Positions 23,837 to 32,793 of a stretch of DNA of 64,000 nucleotides are shown here, one piece after another. The stretch is from Aminithiophilus ramosus (GTDB lineage Bacteria; Synergistota; Synergistia; Synergistales; Aminithiophilaceae). Every line of letters begins with the position of its first letter. The stretch's first letter is position 1. The stretch is from assembly GCF_018069705.1 (NCBI RefSeq), contig NZ_CP072943.1, forward strand, positions 1,167,260 through 1,231,259. Direction: 5' to 3'. The position numbers and the translations under genes were made by a program. Under the pieces are notes generated by a model. That model had not been told where the DNA came from. It searched no databases and saw only the letters and a list, made by a program, of their open reading frames with translations.

Positions 23837-24939
23837 GGGGGATCACCTCCGGCCCCACAGCGGCAGGGGCAGTCCGGCCTGGGCGTCACGGCGACGCGCC
23901 GGGCCTCCCAGCGGGAGAGGTCCAGGACGAGGCGGGCCCCTTCGGTCAGGGGTTTCTCGAAGCCGGTTAGGAAGCGGAGGGCTTCGAGAGCCATGAGGCT
24001 GCCGACGATGCCCACCTGAGGGGCGATGACGCCGTGGCGGTAGGGACCGTTGACGGCCGCCACTTCGGGGCGGGAGAAGTCGGGCCGCCAGGGCGGAAGG
24101 GAGCAGCGGTAGCAGGCCGTCCTGCCCGGAACGACGAGGGGACCGACGGAAAGGGATGTGGCCGTGACGCCGGCCGTGAAGAGGCCCGCCGTTTTCGCCC
24201 TGTAAAGGGCATCGTTGAACCAGAGAAAGACGGCCTCCCGCGGCGAGTCGGCCGTGAGAAGGGCCAGGTCCTGCCCTTCCATCACGGAGGCGAAGGCCTC
24301 GACGCCGTCCATGGCCCTATCGACGAAGCGGAAGTCGATGTCGCCGTTCCACCGCGGGAGCTCGCGGCGGAGGACGTCGATCTTGGAGCGCCCTATGTCC
24401 TCGGGACGGTAGAGGCACTGGCGGTTCAGGTTGGAGGGCTCGACGTCGTCGAAGTCGACGACGGTCAGATGGCCCACGCCGAAGGCGACGAGGTCCTGGA
24501 GGAGGTGAGAACCGCCGCCGCCGACGCCGAAGAGGACGACCCGACAGGTCTCGATCCGCCTCTGGGCCTCGGCGGCGAAGGAGACCCCGTCGGGACGCCA
24601 GGCGCCGAAAAACAGGCGTTGCCGGCCGTAGCGGTCATCGTCCTCCGTCACCACCTCCCGGCCCTCCTCGAGGAGGCAGAGGGCATCCAGACGGTCGACG
24701 AAGGAGAGAAGGGCCTCGGCGGCGACGTCATAGCCCATGAGGGAGAGAATGGAGAGGAGCTCGCCCAGAGTGCGGCTCCCGTCGAAGAGCTGGACCAGGA
24801 CGCGCTGCCAGGGCTCGAAGCGGGTCACGAAGGGGGCCGGCAGGAAGGGGAAGAGCACCTGCTCTTCCGGAAGGCCCACGGCCATGATGGTCCGTTTGAA
24901 TAGGGGCCGCCCCTCCCAGGCCGAGAAACGTCCACCCAT
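23827..24939 (-). CDS. ThiF/MoeB-like E1 enzyme with N-terminal RRE-like region
   Basis: A 370-residue protein. Residues from about 20 to 95 (VQLFDGSRTLGELLSIL... ending LDALCLLEEG) look like a PqqD/RRE winged helix, the module that binds RiPP leader peptides. The rest is an E1-like ATP-binding domain: FGVGGGGSHLLQDL, VVDFDDVEPSNLNRQ, CYRC and CPCRCG zinc-type cysteines, and APQVGIVGSLMALEAL. RRE-ThiF fusions recruit precursor peptides in YcaO pathways and adenylate acids in others such as MccB. It begins at an ATG sharing one base with the TolC-like stop. I infer that it delivers the Nif11 precursor to YcaO; adenylation of another substrate is possible. Confidence 0.82.
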   Translation of the reverse strand: MGGRFSAWEGRPLFKRTIMAVGLPEEQVLFPFLPAPFVTRFEPWQRVLVQLFDGSRTLGELLSILSLMGYDVAAEALLSFVDRLDALCLLEEGREVVTEDDDRYGRQRLFFGAWRPDGVSFAAEAQRRIETCRVVLFGVGGGGSHLLQDLVAFGVGHLTVVDFDDVEPSNLNRQCLYRPEDIGRSKIDVLRRELPRWNGDIDFRFVDRAMDGVEAFASVMEGQDLALLTADSPREAVFLWFNDALYRAKTAGLFTAGVTATSLSVGPLVVPGRTACYRCSLPPWRPDFSRPEVAAVNGPYRHGVIAPQVGIVGSLMALEALRFLTGFEKPLTEGARLVLDLSRWEARRVAVTPRPDCPCRCGAGGDPPCI

Positions 24940-26249
24940 CAGGGAGAGCCTCCTTCCAGGCGATCTTTCGGCACCCTTTCCAGGTAATGGCCCAGGGCCT
25001 CCCGGGCCTTGGCCTCGGCGAGGCAGACGTCGAGACGGGCCTCGACGAGCTGCGTCTTGGCCTGCTGGTCCTTCTCGAAGGCATCCATGAGGGCCAGGGT
25101 GTCCTTCAGGCGCTCCTGGAAAAGGGTCCAGATATCGCTCTGATTTTCGTCGGTGTGCCGCTGCTGCCGTTCGAGGACCTCGACCTTTCGCATGGCCGAC
25201 GCCCACTCGTCGCAGGCCTGACGGTAGTGCAGACGGATCTCGTCGTCGGCGGCCCTGAGACGGCGAAGGGATTCTTCAACCAGATTGACGTTTTTCCTCA
25301 CGTCGGCCTTCTCCTTCCCCCCGTCGACGAGGGGGATGTCGACGTAAAGGAGGAGATCCCACTCGTTTTCCTCGACGTCCGAGTAGGGGTAGGTGTAGTC
25401 GGTCCAGAGGCGGTAGGTGGCCTGAAGCTGGACCGTGGGCGTTCTGCCTTTGGCGGCCAGGGCCAGGAGCGTACGGGAATAGTCGACGCCGGTCCGGGCC
25501 GAGGCGAGTTTGGGATTGTTCCTGAGGGCCTCGTCGAGACTGCCCGGCAGGGAGGGCACGGGATCGGGACCTTCCTGAAGAGGGACGAGTCTCTCGCCTC
25601 CGGCGTACCAGGCAAGTTCCTCCAGGGCCTGAATTTCGGAGGCCTTGGCCTCCTCGAGGGCCAGCAGGCCCTCTTCCAGGTTGACGCGGCCTTTGGTGAC
25701 GTCGATTTTCGTGACGAGCTGCTGCGAGAGCTGGAGCTCGAGAAGATCCAAGGCCTGACGGCGCTCTTCGAGGACCGCTTCGAGAAGGTCCGCCTTCCGC
25801 CGGGCGAAAAAAGCCTTCCAGTAGGCCTGTTCTGCCTCGGAGAGGACGGAGTTGATCGTCGCGGCGTAGTCGTGGAGGGCCTGGCGGTAGGCGAAGAGGG
25901 CCTTCCGTTCCGTCTCCCTGTAGAGGCCGGACACGTCCACGTTCTGGCGCAGCACCAGGGAGAGGGTCTGGTCGCTCCGGCTGTCGGGATAGTAGGTCCA
26001 TCTCTCGAAGGATCCGGAGAGAGAGACGTTGGTCTTCTGGTTCGCGACGACGACGCGGGCATCTTCGCGAAGGGCCTGGGCCTTGAAACGGTCGGCCTCG
26101 ATGGAGGGATTTTTCTTCAAAACGACGAGAAGACAGCTCTCCAGGTCGAGGACGCTCCCCGGAGGAGCGCCCTTTTCCTCGGCGCCACGGCAGGGAGAGG
26201 CCCCCAAGAGGGAAAAGAGAAAGACGAGGGTCATCACGCGACGGAACAT
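24939..26249 (-). CDS. TolC-family outer-membrane efflux protein
   Basis: A 436-residue outer-membrane factor with an N-terminal signal peptide (MFRRVMTLVFLFSLLGASPCRG; a Cys near the cleavage point might allow lipidation). Two halves of long alpha-helical coiled coil follow, rich in Glu/Leu/Ala, as in TolC. The ATG at 26249 is preferred to a GTG at 26273 because GGGAGGTG then lies at proper spacing. With the HlyD-like adaptor and the two ABC transporters it completes a type-I-like path across both membranes, and shows that the host has an outer membrane. Confidence 0.85.
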   Translation of the reverse strand: MFRRVMTLVFLFSLLGASPCRGAEEKGAPPGSVLDLESCLLVVLKKNPSIEADRFKAQALREDARVVVANQKTNVSLSGSFERWTYYPDSRSDQTLSLVLRQNVDVSGLYRETERKALFAYRQALHDYAATINSVLSEAEQAYWKAFFARRKADLLEAVLEERRQALDLLELQLSQQLVTKIDVTKGRVNLEEGLLALEEAKASEIQALEELAWYAGGERLVPLQEGPDPVPSLPGSLDEALRNNPKLASARTGVDYSRTLLALAAKGRTPTVQLQATYRLWTDYTYPYSDVEENEWDLLLYVDIPLVDGGKEKADVRKNVNLVEESLRRLRAADDEIRLHYRQACDEWASAMRKVEVLERQQRHTDENQSDIWTLFQERLKDTLALMDAFEKDQQAKTQLVEARLDVCLAEAKAREALGHYLERVPKDRLEGGSP

Positions 26250-26269
26250 TGCGGGCGGCACCTCCCTTT

Positions 26270-29158
26270 TCACGTCATCTGACGGAGACTGAGCTCGTAG
26301 AAGAGTCCCCGACGGGCCAGGAGGTCATCGAAGGTCCCCTCTTCGGCCACGCCCCCTCCGGCGACGACGACGATGCGGTCGGCGTTGCGGACCGTCGAGA
26401 GGCGATGGGCCACGACGATCCGCGTCGCCTTGAGGCGTTCCAGGCTCCGGGAGACCTCGTCCTGAGTCCGGTTATCGAGGGCCGACGTGGCCTCGTCGAA
26501 GAGGAGGATGGCGGGCCTGGCGACGACGGCGCGGGCGATGGCCAGACGCTGCCTCTGTCCTCCCGAAAGGGTGTTGGCCCCTTCGGTGATCATGGTGTGC
26601 ATCCCCATGGGCATGGCCTTGATGTCCTCTTCGAGACCGGCCACCCGGGCCGCCTCCCAGGCCTGTTCGATGGAGAGAGGACGGGAACAGACGATGTTGG
26701 AGAAAAGGTCGCCGGCGATGATGCCTCCCTGCTGGAGAACGACGCCGATCTGGGAGCGGACCTTGCGGAGATCCATGTCCTTGAGCGGCTTGTCGTCGTA
26801 GAAGACGTCGCCCACCTCGGGAAACTCGAAGCCCAGCAGGAGGCGGATCAGCGTCGATTTGCCCGCCCCCGAGGGGCCGACGACGGCGACGAACTCCCCA
26901 GGCCTTATGGACAGGGAGAAGTTCTGGAAGAGGACGGGAGCGTCTCTGTGGTAGCGGAAGGTCAGGGCCGTCATGTCGATTTTCCCCCTGAGAGGGCCGG
27001 GATCGGCCTTGTGGTCGCCCACTTCGGGCTCTTCGTCGAGGATGGGCGACAGGGCCTCGTAGAGGGGCAGGACGGCGAAGAGGGTGGCCACCGTCGAGAC
27101 GAGGCTGAGGAAAGCGCCCTGCATGGCGCCGTAGGCGGACCAGAAGCTGACGAAACGCCCCAGGTCGTAGGCCTTTCCCATGTCGTCGGGGTAGCCCACG
27201 CGGCCATACATGATGACGAGGAAGATGACGACGGCGCACAGGGGGGGGAAGGCCGAGGCGAAACCGCTCAGGATGGCCGCGGCCCGGGCCGACCTGTAGT
27301 TGCAGAGGCGTTGGGCGCCGAAGAGGTAGGCCCAGCGGGCGAAGGCCGGTTCCTCGGCGGCGGCGACGCGGATCTTGTTGAGCCCCGTCAGGATCTGGAG
27401 GACGAGGCCGCTCAGCCTGTTCTGAAGGGCGACCATTTTCCTCTGAAAACGGATCTGGATGTAGCCCGTGAGGGCCATGGCCGATCCGAGAAGAGAGAGG
27501 CAACCCGCGGCGGCGAGGGCGACCTTCCAATCGTAATAGAACATCTGGGCCAGGAAGAGCAGGGTGTAGACGAAGTTGGTCACCACCGTCCTCCCCGACT
27601 GACTCATGTACTGGTGGACCGAATTGAGGCCGAAGGCCCTGTTGGCCAGGTCGCCTGCCGAGTAGCGGCGGAAGAAGGTGGCCCGGAGGCGCAGCATGCG
27701 ATCCCAGAGGGCCATCTCGATGTCGTGGTCCATGCGGCTTTCGACGCGAAAAAGGCTGATCTGCTGAAAAAGGCGGAGAAGGGCCGTCGAGAGCCCCAGG
27801 GCGAGGAGGACGACGAAGGCCTCGACGATCTGGCCTCTCTCGGCGGCGGGGATGACGTCCTGAAAGACCTTGCCGTTGATGACGGGGACGAGAAGCCCCA
27901 ATCCCCCCATGGCGAAGGCGGCGACGACGGCCACGAGAATCTCCCGTCCCGATCGGAAAAGTCCGAAAGAGAAGAGGTCCCTCTTGGTCAGCCTGCCGGG
28001 AGGAAAGGGACGGTAGACGGCATAGGCCTCCCGCTCCAGCTCGGCCGCCCTCGTCGCGTCGAGAGGCCTTTTCGAGTCGTCCGACGGGTCGTAGAGACCG
28101 TACCTCCCCCTGCCCGGAAGGAGGGCGACGGGCTTTCTCTCCTCGCCCCTGAAGGCGATGAGAGGGAGGCCGTCGTCCTTCCACCAGTCCCTTTCGAGCG
28201 TCACCTTGCGGACCCGGAGGCTCAGGGCCCGGCCCAGATCCTCGACGGTGACGATCGATTCAGGGTGGCGCAGCCCCTGGGGGAGACTGAATCCCTGAAG
28301 CTCCCCCAGGCGGTAGGCGATCTTCATGAGCGGGCCTGTCGGAGGAGGCCCCTTGTGCTCCTCCTTACGCGAGAGAAGGGAGCCCAGGTCGCCGAGGGCG
28401 GAGGCGAACTGTTCCCGCCCCTGGGCGGCCATCGACCTCGAAAGGTTCCACTGGTCGGCCAGGTCGAGTCGACCGTGAAGAAAGGCGAGGCGCCGGTAGA
28501 GGGAGAGGGTCCCCTCCAGGGCCGCCTCCATGTCCCGCCCCGACAGGTCACGGGCCGAAAGCCACCGCACGGCCCCCTCCGAGAGTCCTCGGAGCCAGAG
28601 GGCGTCGCCGACGAAAAGGGCCGAAGCCCTCTCCACCGTCTCCTCTCCGAGAAGGGCCACGTCGCCCTCCTCGACGAGGGCCCAGCGAGCCTCCGAGGGC
28701 GCGGCGAAAAAGGAGTCGGCCGAGCAGGGATGAGGTCCCGGTCCCTCGGCCCGTTCCGGAGCGACCGAGAGGGGCGGGACCGATCGGGCCAGCCAGAGGC
28801 CGAACTTGTCGAGGAAGGCCTCCATCCCCTCTTGAAGCGCCTTCTTCAGCGGGAGCTCGGCGGCGTCGAGCTCCTCCCAGGCGAAGACGATCAGACGGAC
28901 CCGGTCGCGAGCCGTCATCTCCAGAGCGTAGGAGGCATCGTCGGCGACGGCATCCCAGAGGAACTCTCCCGGCTCGAGGGAGAAAAGGGGTTCCCGGGGC
29001 CCCCAATCCCGCCCCTTCGACAGGAGGACGCCCCGAACGTCGACGGTGCCGTCGACGACGAGGAGGACTCTTTTTTCCCGCCCCAGGCGCTCGGGAGCGG
29101 AGGGGAGAAGGACCCTTTCTCTTCCGGTACCGCCGAGGCGGCCGATCAGTTCGTCCAT
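26270..29158 (-). CDS. NHLP-type bacteriocin ABC exporter, permease/ATPase without peptidase
   Basis: A 962-residue ABC transporter. The first ~400 residues lack a C39 peptidase and include a cupin or cyclic-nucleotide-like region (LLVVDGTVDVRGVLL...LEPGEFLWD). Then come about six membrane segments and an ATPase domain with Walker A VGPSGAGKSTLIRL, signature LSGGQRQRLAIARA and Walker B ILLFDEATSALD. This matches the second ABC protein of the Nif11/nitrile-hydratase leader peptide export systems. It probably works as a pair with the peptidase-bearing ABC, whose gene ends 15 bases upstream. Its N-terminal half is long for an ABC exporter. Confidence 0.9.
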   Translation of the reverse strand: MDELIGRLGGTGRERVLLPSAPERLGREKRVLLVVDGTVDVRGVLLSKGRDWGPREPLFSLEPGEFLWDAVADDASYALEMTARDRVRLIVFAWEELDAAELPLKKALQEGMEAFLDKFGLWLARSVPPLSVAPERAEGPGPHPCSADSFFAAPSEARWALVEEGDVALLGEETVERASALFVGDALWLRGLSEGAVRWLSARDLSGRDMEAALEGTLSLYRRLAFLHGRLDLADQWNLSRSMAAQGREQFASALGDLGSLLSRKEEHKGPPPTGPLMKIAYRLGELQGFSLPQGLRHPESIVTVEDLGRALSLRVRKVTLERDWWKDDGLPLIAFRGEERKPVALLPGRGRYGLYDPSDDSKRPLDATRAAELEREAYAVYRPFPPGRLTKRDLFSFGLFRSGREILVAVVAAFAMGGLGLLVPVINGKVFQDVIPAAERGQIVEAFVVLLALGLSTALLRLFQQISLFRVESRMDHDIEMALWDRMLRLRATFFRRYSAGDLANRAFGLNSVHQYMSQSGRTVVTNFVYTLLFLAQMFYYDWKVALAAAGCLSLLGSAMALTGYIQIRFQRKMVALQNRLSGLVLQILTGLNKIRVAAAEEPAFARWAYLFGAQRLCNYRSARAAAILSGFASAFPPLCAVVIFLVIMYGRVGYPDDMGKAYDLGRFVSFWSAYGAMQGAFLSLVSTVATLFAVLPLYEALSPILDEEPEVGDHKADPGPLRGKIDMTALTFRYHRDAPVLFQNFSLSIRPGEFVAVVGPSGAGKSTLIRLLLGFEFPEVGDVFYDDKPLKDMDLRKVRSQIGVVLQQGGIIAGDLFSNIVCSRPLSIEQAWEAARVAGLEEDIKAMPMGMHTMITEGANTLSGGQRQRLAIARAVVARPAILLFDEATSALDNRTQDEVSRSLERLKATRIVVAHRLSTVRNADRIVVVAGGGVAEEGTFDDLLARRGLFYELSLRQMT

Positions 29159-29172
29159 TGTCTCTCCCTCCC

Positions 29173-31380
29173 TCAGTTCTCGATGAGGGACCGGTAGCGG
29201 CCGCCAAGGGCCATGAGCGTCTCATGATTCCCCCGCTCCACCACCTTGCCCCTCTCGAGGACGATGATTTCATCGCTGTCCCGGATCGTCGACAGACGGT
29301 GGGCGACGATGAGACAGGAACAGCCTCGTCGTCGGAGTCCTCCGTCGACGAGGCGCTCCGTCTGCGTGTCGAGGGCGCTCGTCGCCTCGTCCATGACGAG
29401 GAGGGAGGGGCTCATGACGAGGGCCCTGGCGATTTCCAGACGCTGCCTCTGGCCGCCGCTGAAGTTGCGGCCGTTCTCCTCGACGAGGGAGTCGTATCCC
29501 TTGGGCCGGGCGACGATTTCGTCATGGATGGCCCCGTCGCGGCAGGCCTGGACGATCCACTCGTCAGGGATGCCGTCGCGCCAGAGAGTCAGGTTCTCCC
29601 TTACCGTCCCCTCGTAGAGGACGATATCCTGGTCGACGAAGGAGAAGGAGCGGGCCATCCTGCCCCTGTCCATGGCCGACAGGGGCAGGCCGTCGAAGAG
29701 GACCTCGCCCGACCAGGGCTTGAAAAGCCCGCAGACCAGCTTGGCCACCGTCGACTTTCCCGATCCCGACCCGCCGACGAGGGCGATGCGTGCTCCGGGC
29801 CGGAGGGTGAGGGAAAAGTTCTCGATGAGGGGCGCCTCGAGGTGGGAGTAACCGAAGGTGAGATTGCGCACCTCGAGGTGTCCCGTCAGGCGGAAGGGCA
29901 GGATCAGGTCCGGAGGCGTGCCGGCGGTCTCGTCCGATCCCGGGACCCAGGGCGAGTCGGCCGGGTAGCGGAGCACGTCTTCGAGGCGGTTGAGCGTCCC
30001 CTGGACGGTCTGGAAGGTGCCGCTCAGCTCGACGAGCTGCCCCACCGGCGTCAGGAAGTTGGTCATCAGGGTCTGAAGGGCCAGGAGCATGCCCAGAGTC
30101 AGAAGGCCATCCATGACCTGAAGGCCTCCCAGGCAGAGGAGGGCGGCGCCGACGACGGCAGAAAGCAGAGAGGGAACGGGCTCGATGAGGGTGTTGAAGA
30201 AGCCCATCCGGACCTGGCCGTTTTTGGACTTGGTGAGGTAGCCCGATAGGCGGGCGAAGTGGTCGTCCTCCCCTCCCGTGGCCTTGATGGTCTCGATGAG
30301 CTGGAGACCGCTCATGGCGATGCCCGAGAACTTTCCCCTGTCGGCGAGAATCCGCTCGTTGAGGTCGGAGCGGCGGCGACTGACGGAGAGGAGGATGGCC
30401 ACGTTGGCCAGGGCCGCGGCGACGCCGATGAGGGAAATCGTCGGCGAGTAGCCGATCATGACGGTGAAGAAGAAGACGAGAGTGGAACAGCTCAGAAGCG
30501 TCGTGGCCAGCTGGCGCGACAGGGTCGTGGCGATCTGATCGTTGAGGGCCACGCGGTTGCCCACCTCGCCGCTGAAGCGCTGGACGAAGAAGGAATAGGG
30601 CAGGCGAAGGACGTGGAGGAAGAAGCGGAGCGACTGGCCGACGGCGAGGGCCATCTCCTGTTTTAGAAGCGTCTGCTGCTGGAGCAGGGTGAGGAGGGCC
30701 TGGAGGACGCCCAGACCGACGAGGAAGAGGAGAAGGGGCTTGAAGTAGCCCGGTTGGAAGGAGACGAGGATCTCGTCCATGAAGACCTGGTAGAGTCCGG
30801 GCACGAGCAGCCCCGGAACGACGAGCCCCAGGCCGGCGACGACGGCGAAAAGGAGCATGGTCCACACCGAGAGGAGGCGCCGTCCCAGGGCCTTCCAGGG
30901 GCGCTTGGGACTGCCCTGGGGGACGAAGTCGCCGCCGGGGACGACGGACAGGGCCACGCCGGTGAACCCCCTGTCGAAGGTCTCCCTGTCGATGACGGTC
31001 GGCCCCGAGGCCGGGTCGTTGAGGAAGACCTTCCCTCCCTTCACGCCCTCCAGGACGAGAAAGTGGTTGAACTTCCAGAAGAGGATGAGGGGAAGGGGAA
31101 GCTGCGTAAGGTCTTCCACCTCGACGCGGTACCCCTCGGCCTCCATGCCGTAGCGCCGGGCGGCGCGGACGACGTTGCCCGCCTTGCTGCCGTCGCGGGT
31201 GATGCCGCACTCCTCGCGGAGGGTTTCGAGGGGGACGAAGCGCCGGTAGTAGCCGAGGACGATGCCCAGGGCGGCGGCGCCGCACTCGGTGGCCTCCATC
31301 TGGAGGAGGGTCGGCGTCCTGACCCGTCCCTGACCCGAGGTCCATTTGAGGGGAGAGGGCACCTTGAAAAAGCCCCTCAT
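29173..31380 (-). CDS. NHLP-type ABC exporter with C39 leader peptidase
   Basis: A 735-residue peptidase-containing ABC transporter. The C39 domain has its oxyanion Gln27 and nucleophile Cys33 (QMEATECGAAALG), His106 (FNHFLVLEG) and Asp122 (NDPASG). A membrane region and an ATPase with VGGSGSGKSTVAKL, FSGGQRQRLEIARA and LLVMDEATSALD follow. These enzymes cut after double-glycine leaders while exporting the peptide. The Nif11 precursor at 42.7 kb ends its leader in AVAGGG. The ATG at 31380 overlaps the HlyD stop (ATGA). It defines the likely cleavage chemistry of the pathway. Confidence 0.95.
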   Translation of the reverse strand: MRGFFKVPSPLKWTSGQGRVRTPTLLQMEATECGAAALGIVLGYYRRFVPLETLREECGITRDGSKAGNVVRAARRYGMEAEGYRVEVEDLTQLPLPLILFWKFNHFLVLEGVKGGKVFLNDPASGPTVIDRETFDRGFTGVALSVVPGGDFVPQGSPKRPWKALGRRLLSVWTMLLFAVVAGLGLVVPGLLVPGLYQVFMDEILVSFQPGYFKPLLLFLVGLGVLQALLTLLQQQTLLKQEMALAVGQSLRFFLHVLRLPYSFFVQRFSGEVGNRVALNDQIATTLSRQLATTLLSCSTLVFFFTVMIGYSPTISLIGVAAALANVAILLSVSRRRSDLNERILADRGKFSGIAMSGLQLIETIKATGGEDDHFARLSGYLTKSKNGQVRMGFFNTLIEPVPSLLSAVVGAALLCLGGLQVMDGLLTLGMLLALQTLMTNFLTPVGQLVELSGTFQTVQGTLNRLEDVLRYPADSPWVPGSDETAGTPPDLILPFRLTGHLEVRNLTFGYSHLEAPLIENFSLTLRPGARIALVGGSGSGKSTVAKLVCGLFKPWSGEVLFDGLPLSAMDRGRMARSFSFVDQDIVLYEGTVRENLTLWRDGIPDEWIVQACRDGAIHDEIVARPKGYDSLVEENGRNFSGGQRQRLEIARALVMSPSLLVMDEATSALDTQTERLVDGGLRRRGCSCLIVAHRLSTIRDSDEIIVLERGKVVERGNHETLMALGGRYRSLIEN

Positions 31381-32669
31381 CGTCCTTCCCCCACGCCGAG
31401 AAGGTACTTCTTCAGGAAAGGCAGGACGAGGGACAGAGGCCTCTGGCGGCGCGTCACGATCTCGACGGAGCAGACCGAATTCCTGTCGATGGTGACGGCA
31501 GGCCCCTTGCCCGACGTCCAGACGTAGCCGCTTGCCGTCTCGTCCGAGTCGACGAGGTCGATGAAGACCCCCATGGGAGCCCCCTCGCGGGAAAGCTGCT
31601 CGACGAGGTCCTCGTTGCCGAGGAAGCGAAGCATGGTCTTCTTCGAGACGGGTGCGTCGGAGACGCTGAGGACGACGCCCCGAATGGAACCGTATTCCTC
31701 CCGCTTGACCATCGTCGGCGTGACGAGGGCCTCCATGTCCTTGAGGATTTTCTTGCCCTGAGCGGCTGGGACGTAGACCTGGGCGAAGAGCCCGGCGTCC
31801 TTGCCGCTCAGGGCGCGATTGGCCTCTTCGATGACGAAGATGGCCTCGCCGCCGACGACCATTTCCCCGGCGTTCCGGTAGAGGCCGACGATGTAGCCCG
31901 AGACGGGGCTGGTCAGGATCCGGTTCTCCTCGAGAGTCGTCTTGAGCTGGCGGACGCGCTCCTCCATCTGGACGATCTGGTAGGCCAGATCTCTTCTTTC
32001 CTTCTCCCACTGGGTCTTGGACTGAACGATGGAGACGGGAAGCTTGGCCAGATTCTCCCTGTAGGTGAGAATGTCCTGCAAGGTCTTATCGTACTTGTCT
32101 CGGACGTCGTTGTACTCCCCCTCGGTGACGAGCTGACGCTCGAAGAGGTTGCGGTATTTCGCCTCCATCTCCTTGAGCCTTCGGGCCCTCTCCCCGGCCG
32201 AGGCGATGGAAGCCTCGAGAGTCCGGCGCTGTTTTTCCGTGTAATCCGTCTCGTAACCGCGCCGGGAGGTCTCGCTCGATTCGGCCTGAATCAGCTGGCC
32301 GCGGAGGTCTTCCAGCTCCCTTTCGGCCTCCTCGAGCTTCTGTTCCGTGTCGATCTGGTCGATCTGTCCCAGCACGTCGCCCTTCTCGACATAGCCGTTG
32401 AGAGAGCCCGACAGGCTCAGAATCCGGCCTCCTTCGCGCGAGCTGACCTCGACGACGTTGCCCATCCCCAGAAGAATGCCGGAGCCTGTCACCTTCGTCG
32501 CCACCGATCCGAAAAAGCCCCAGAAGAGAAGGCCGCCCAGAGAGGCCAGGCAGGCCAGAAGCAGTATCCAAGCCTTGGGACCGACGAAGCGCATCGTCCG
32601 GTCCAGCTGCTCCGGAGAGGAGAGGATATCGATGGCCTTCTTCCGAAAGAGCTTTGTCCCTTCCGCCAC
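31377..32669 (-). CDS. HlyD-family secretion adaptor (NHLP bacteriocin system)
   Basis: A 430-residue membrane-fusion protein: a short cytosolic tail, one membrane segment around residues 33-52 (AWILLLACLASLGGLLFWGF), a lipoyl-like half, a long coiled coil (about residues 105-235), then the second lipoyl half and a beta-barrel. It bridges the inner-membrane ABC exporters and the TolC-like channel. Translation starts at GTG 32669 behind AAGGAGGTG. It overlaps the C39-ABC gene by four bases. Its size and order match the third component of Nif11-leader peptide export systems. Confidence 0.9.
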   Translation of the reverse strand: MAEGTKLFRKKAIDILSSPEQLDRTMRFVGPKAWILLLACLASLGGLLFWGFFGSVATKVTGSGILLGMGNVVEVSSREGGRILSLSGSLNGYVEKGDVLGQIDQIDTEQKLEEAERELEDLRGQLIQAESSETSRRGYETDYTEKQRRTLEASIASAGERARRLKEMEAKYRNLFERQLVTEGEYNDVRDKYDKTLQDILTYRENLAKLPVSIVQSKTQWEKERRDLAYQIVQMEERVRQLKTTLEENRILTSPVSGYIVGLYRNAGEMVVGGEAIFVIEEANRALSGKDAGLFAQVYVPAAQGKKILKDMEALVTPTMVKREEYGSIRGVVLSVSDAPVSKKTMLRFLGNEDLVEQLSREGAPMGVFIDLVDSDETASGYVWTSGKGPAVTIDRNSVCSVEIVTRRQRPLSLVLPFLKKYLLGVGEGR

Positions 32670-32793
32670 GGGTCACACACCTCCTTGCCCTTTTTTCGCC
32701 CTCTGCCCGTCCCTCTTTCCCCGAAGATCGGGGCGTTCCCCTTCGAAAAAGACTTCGGTGACCGCCTCCGACGACGGGACTTCCCGGCTCGGA

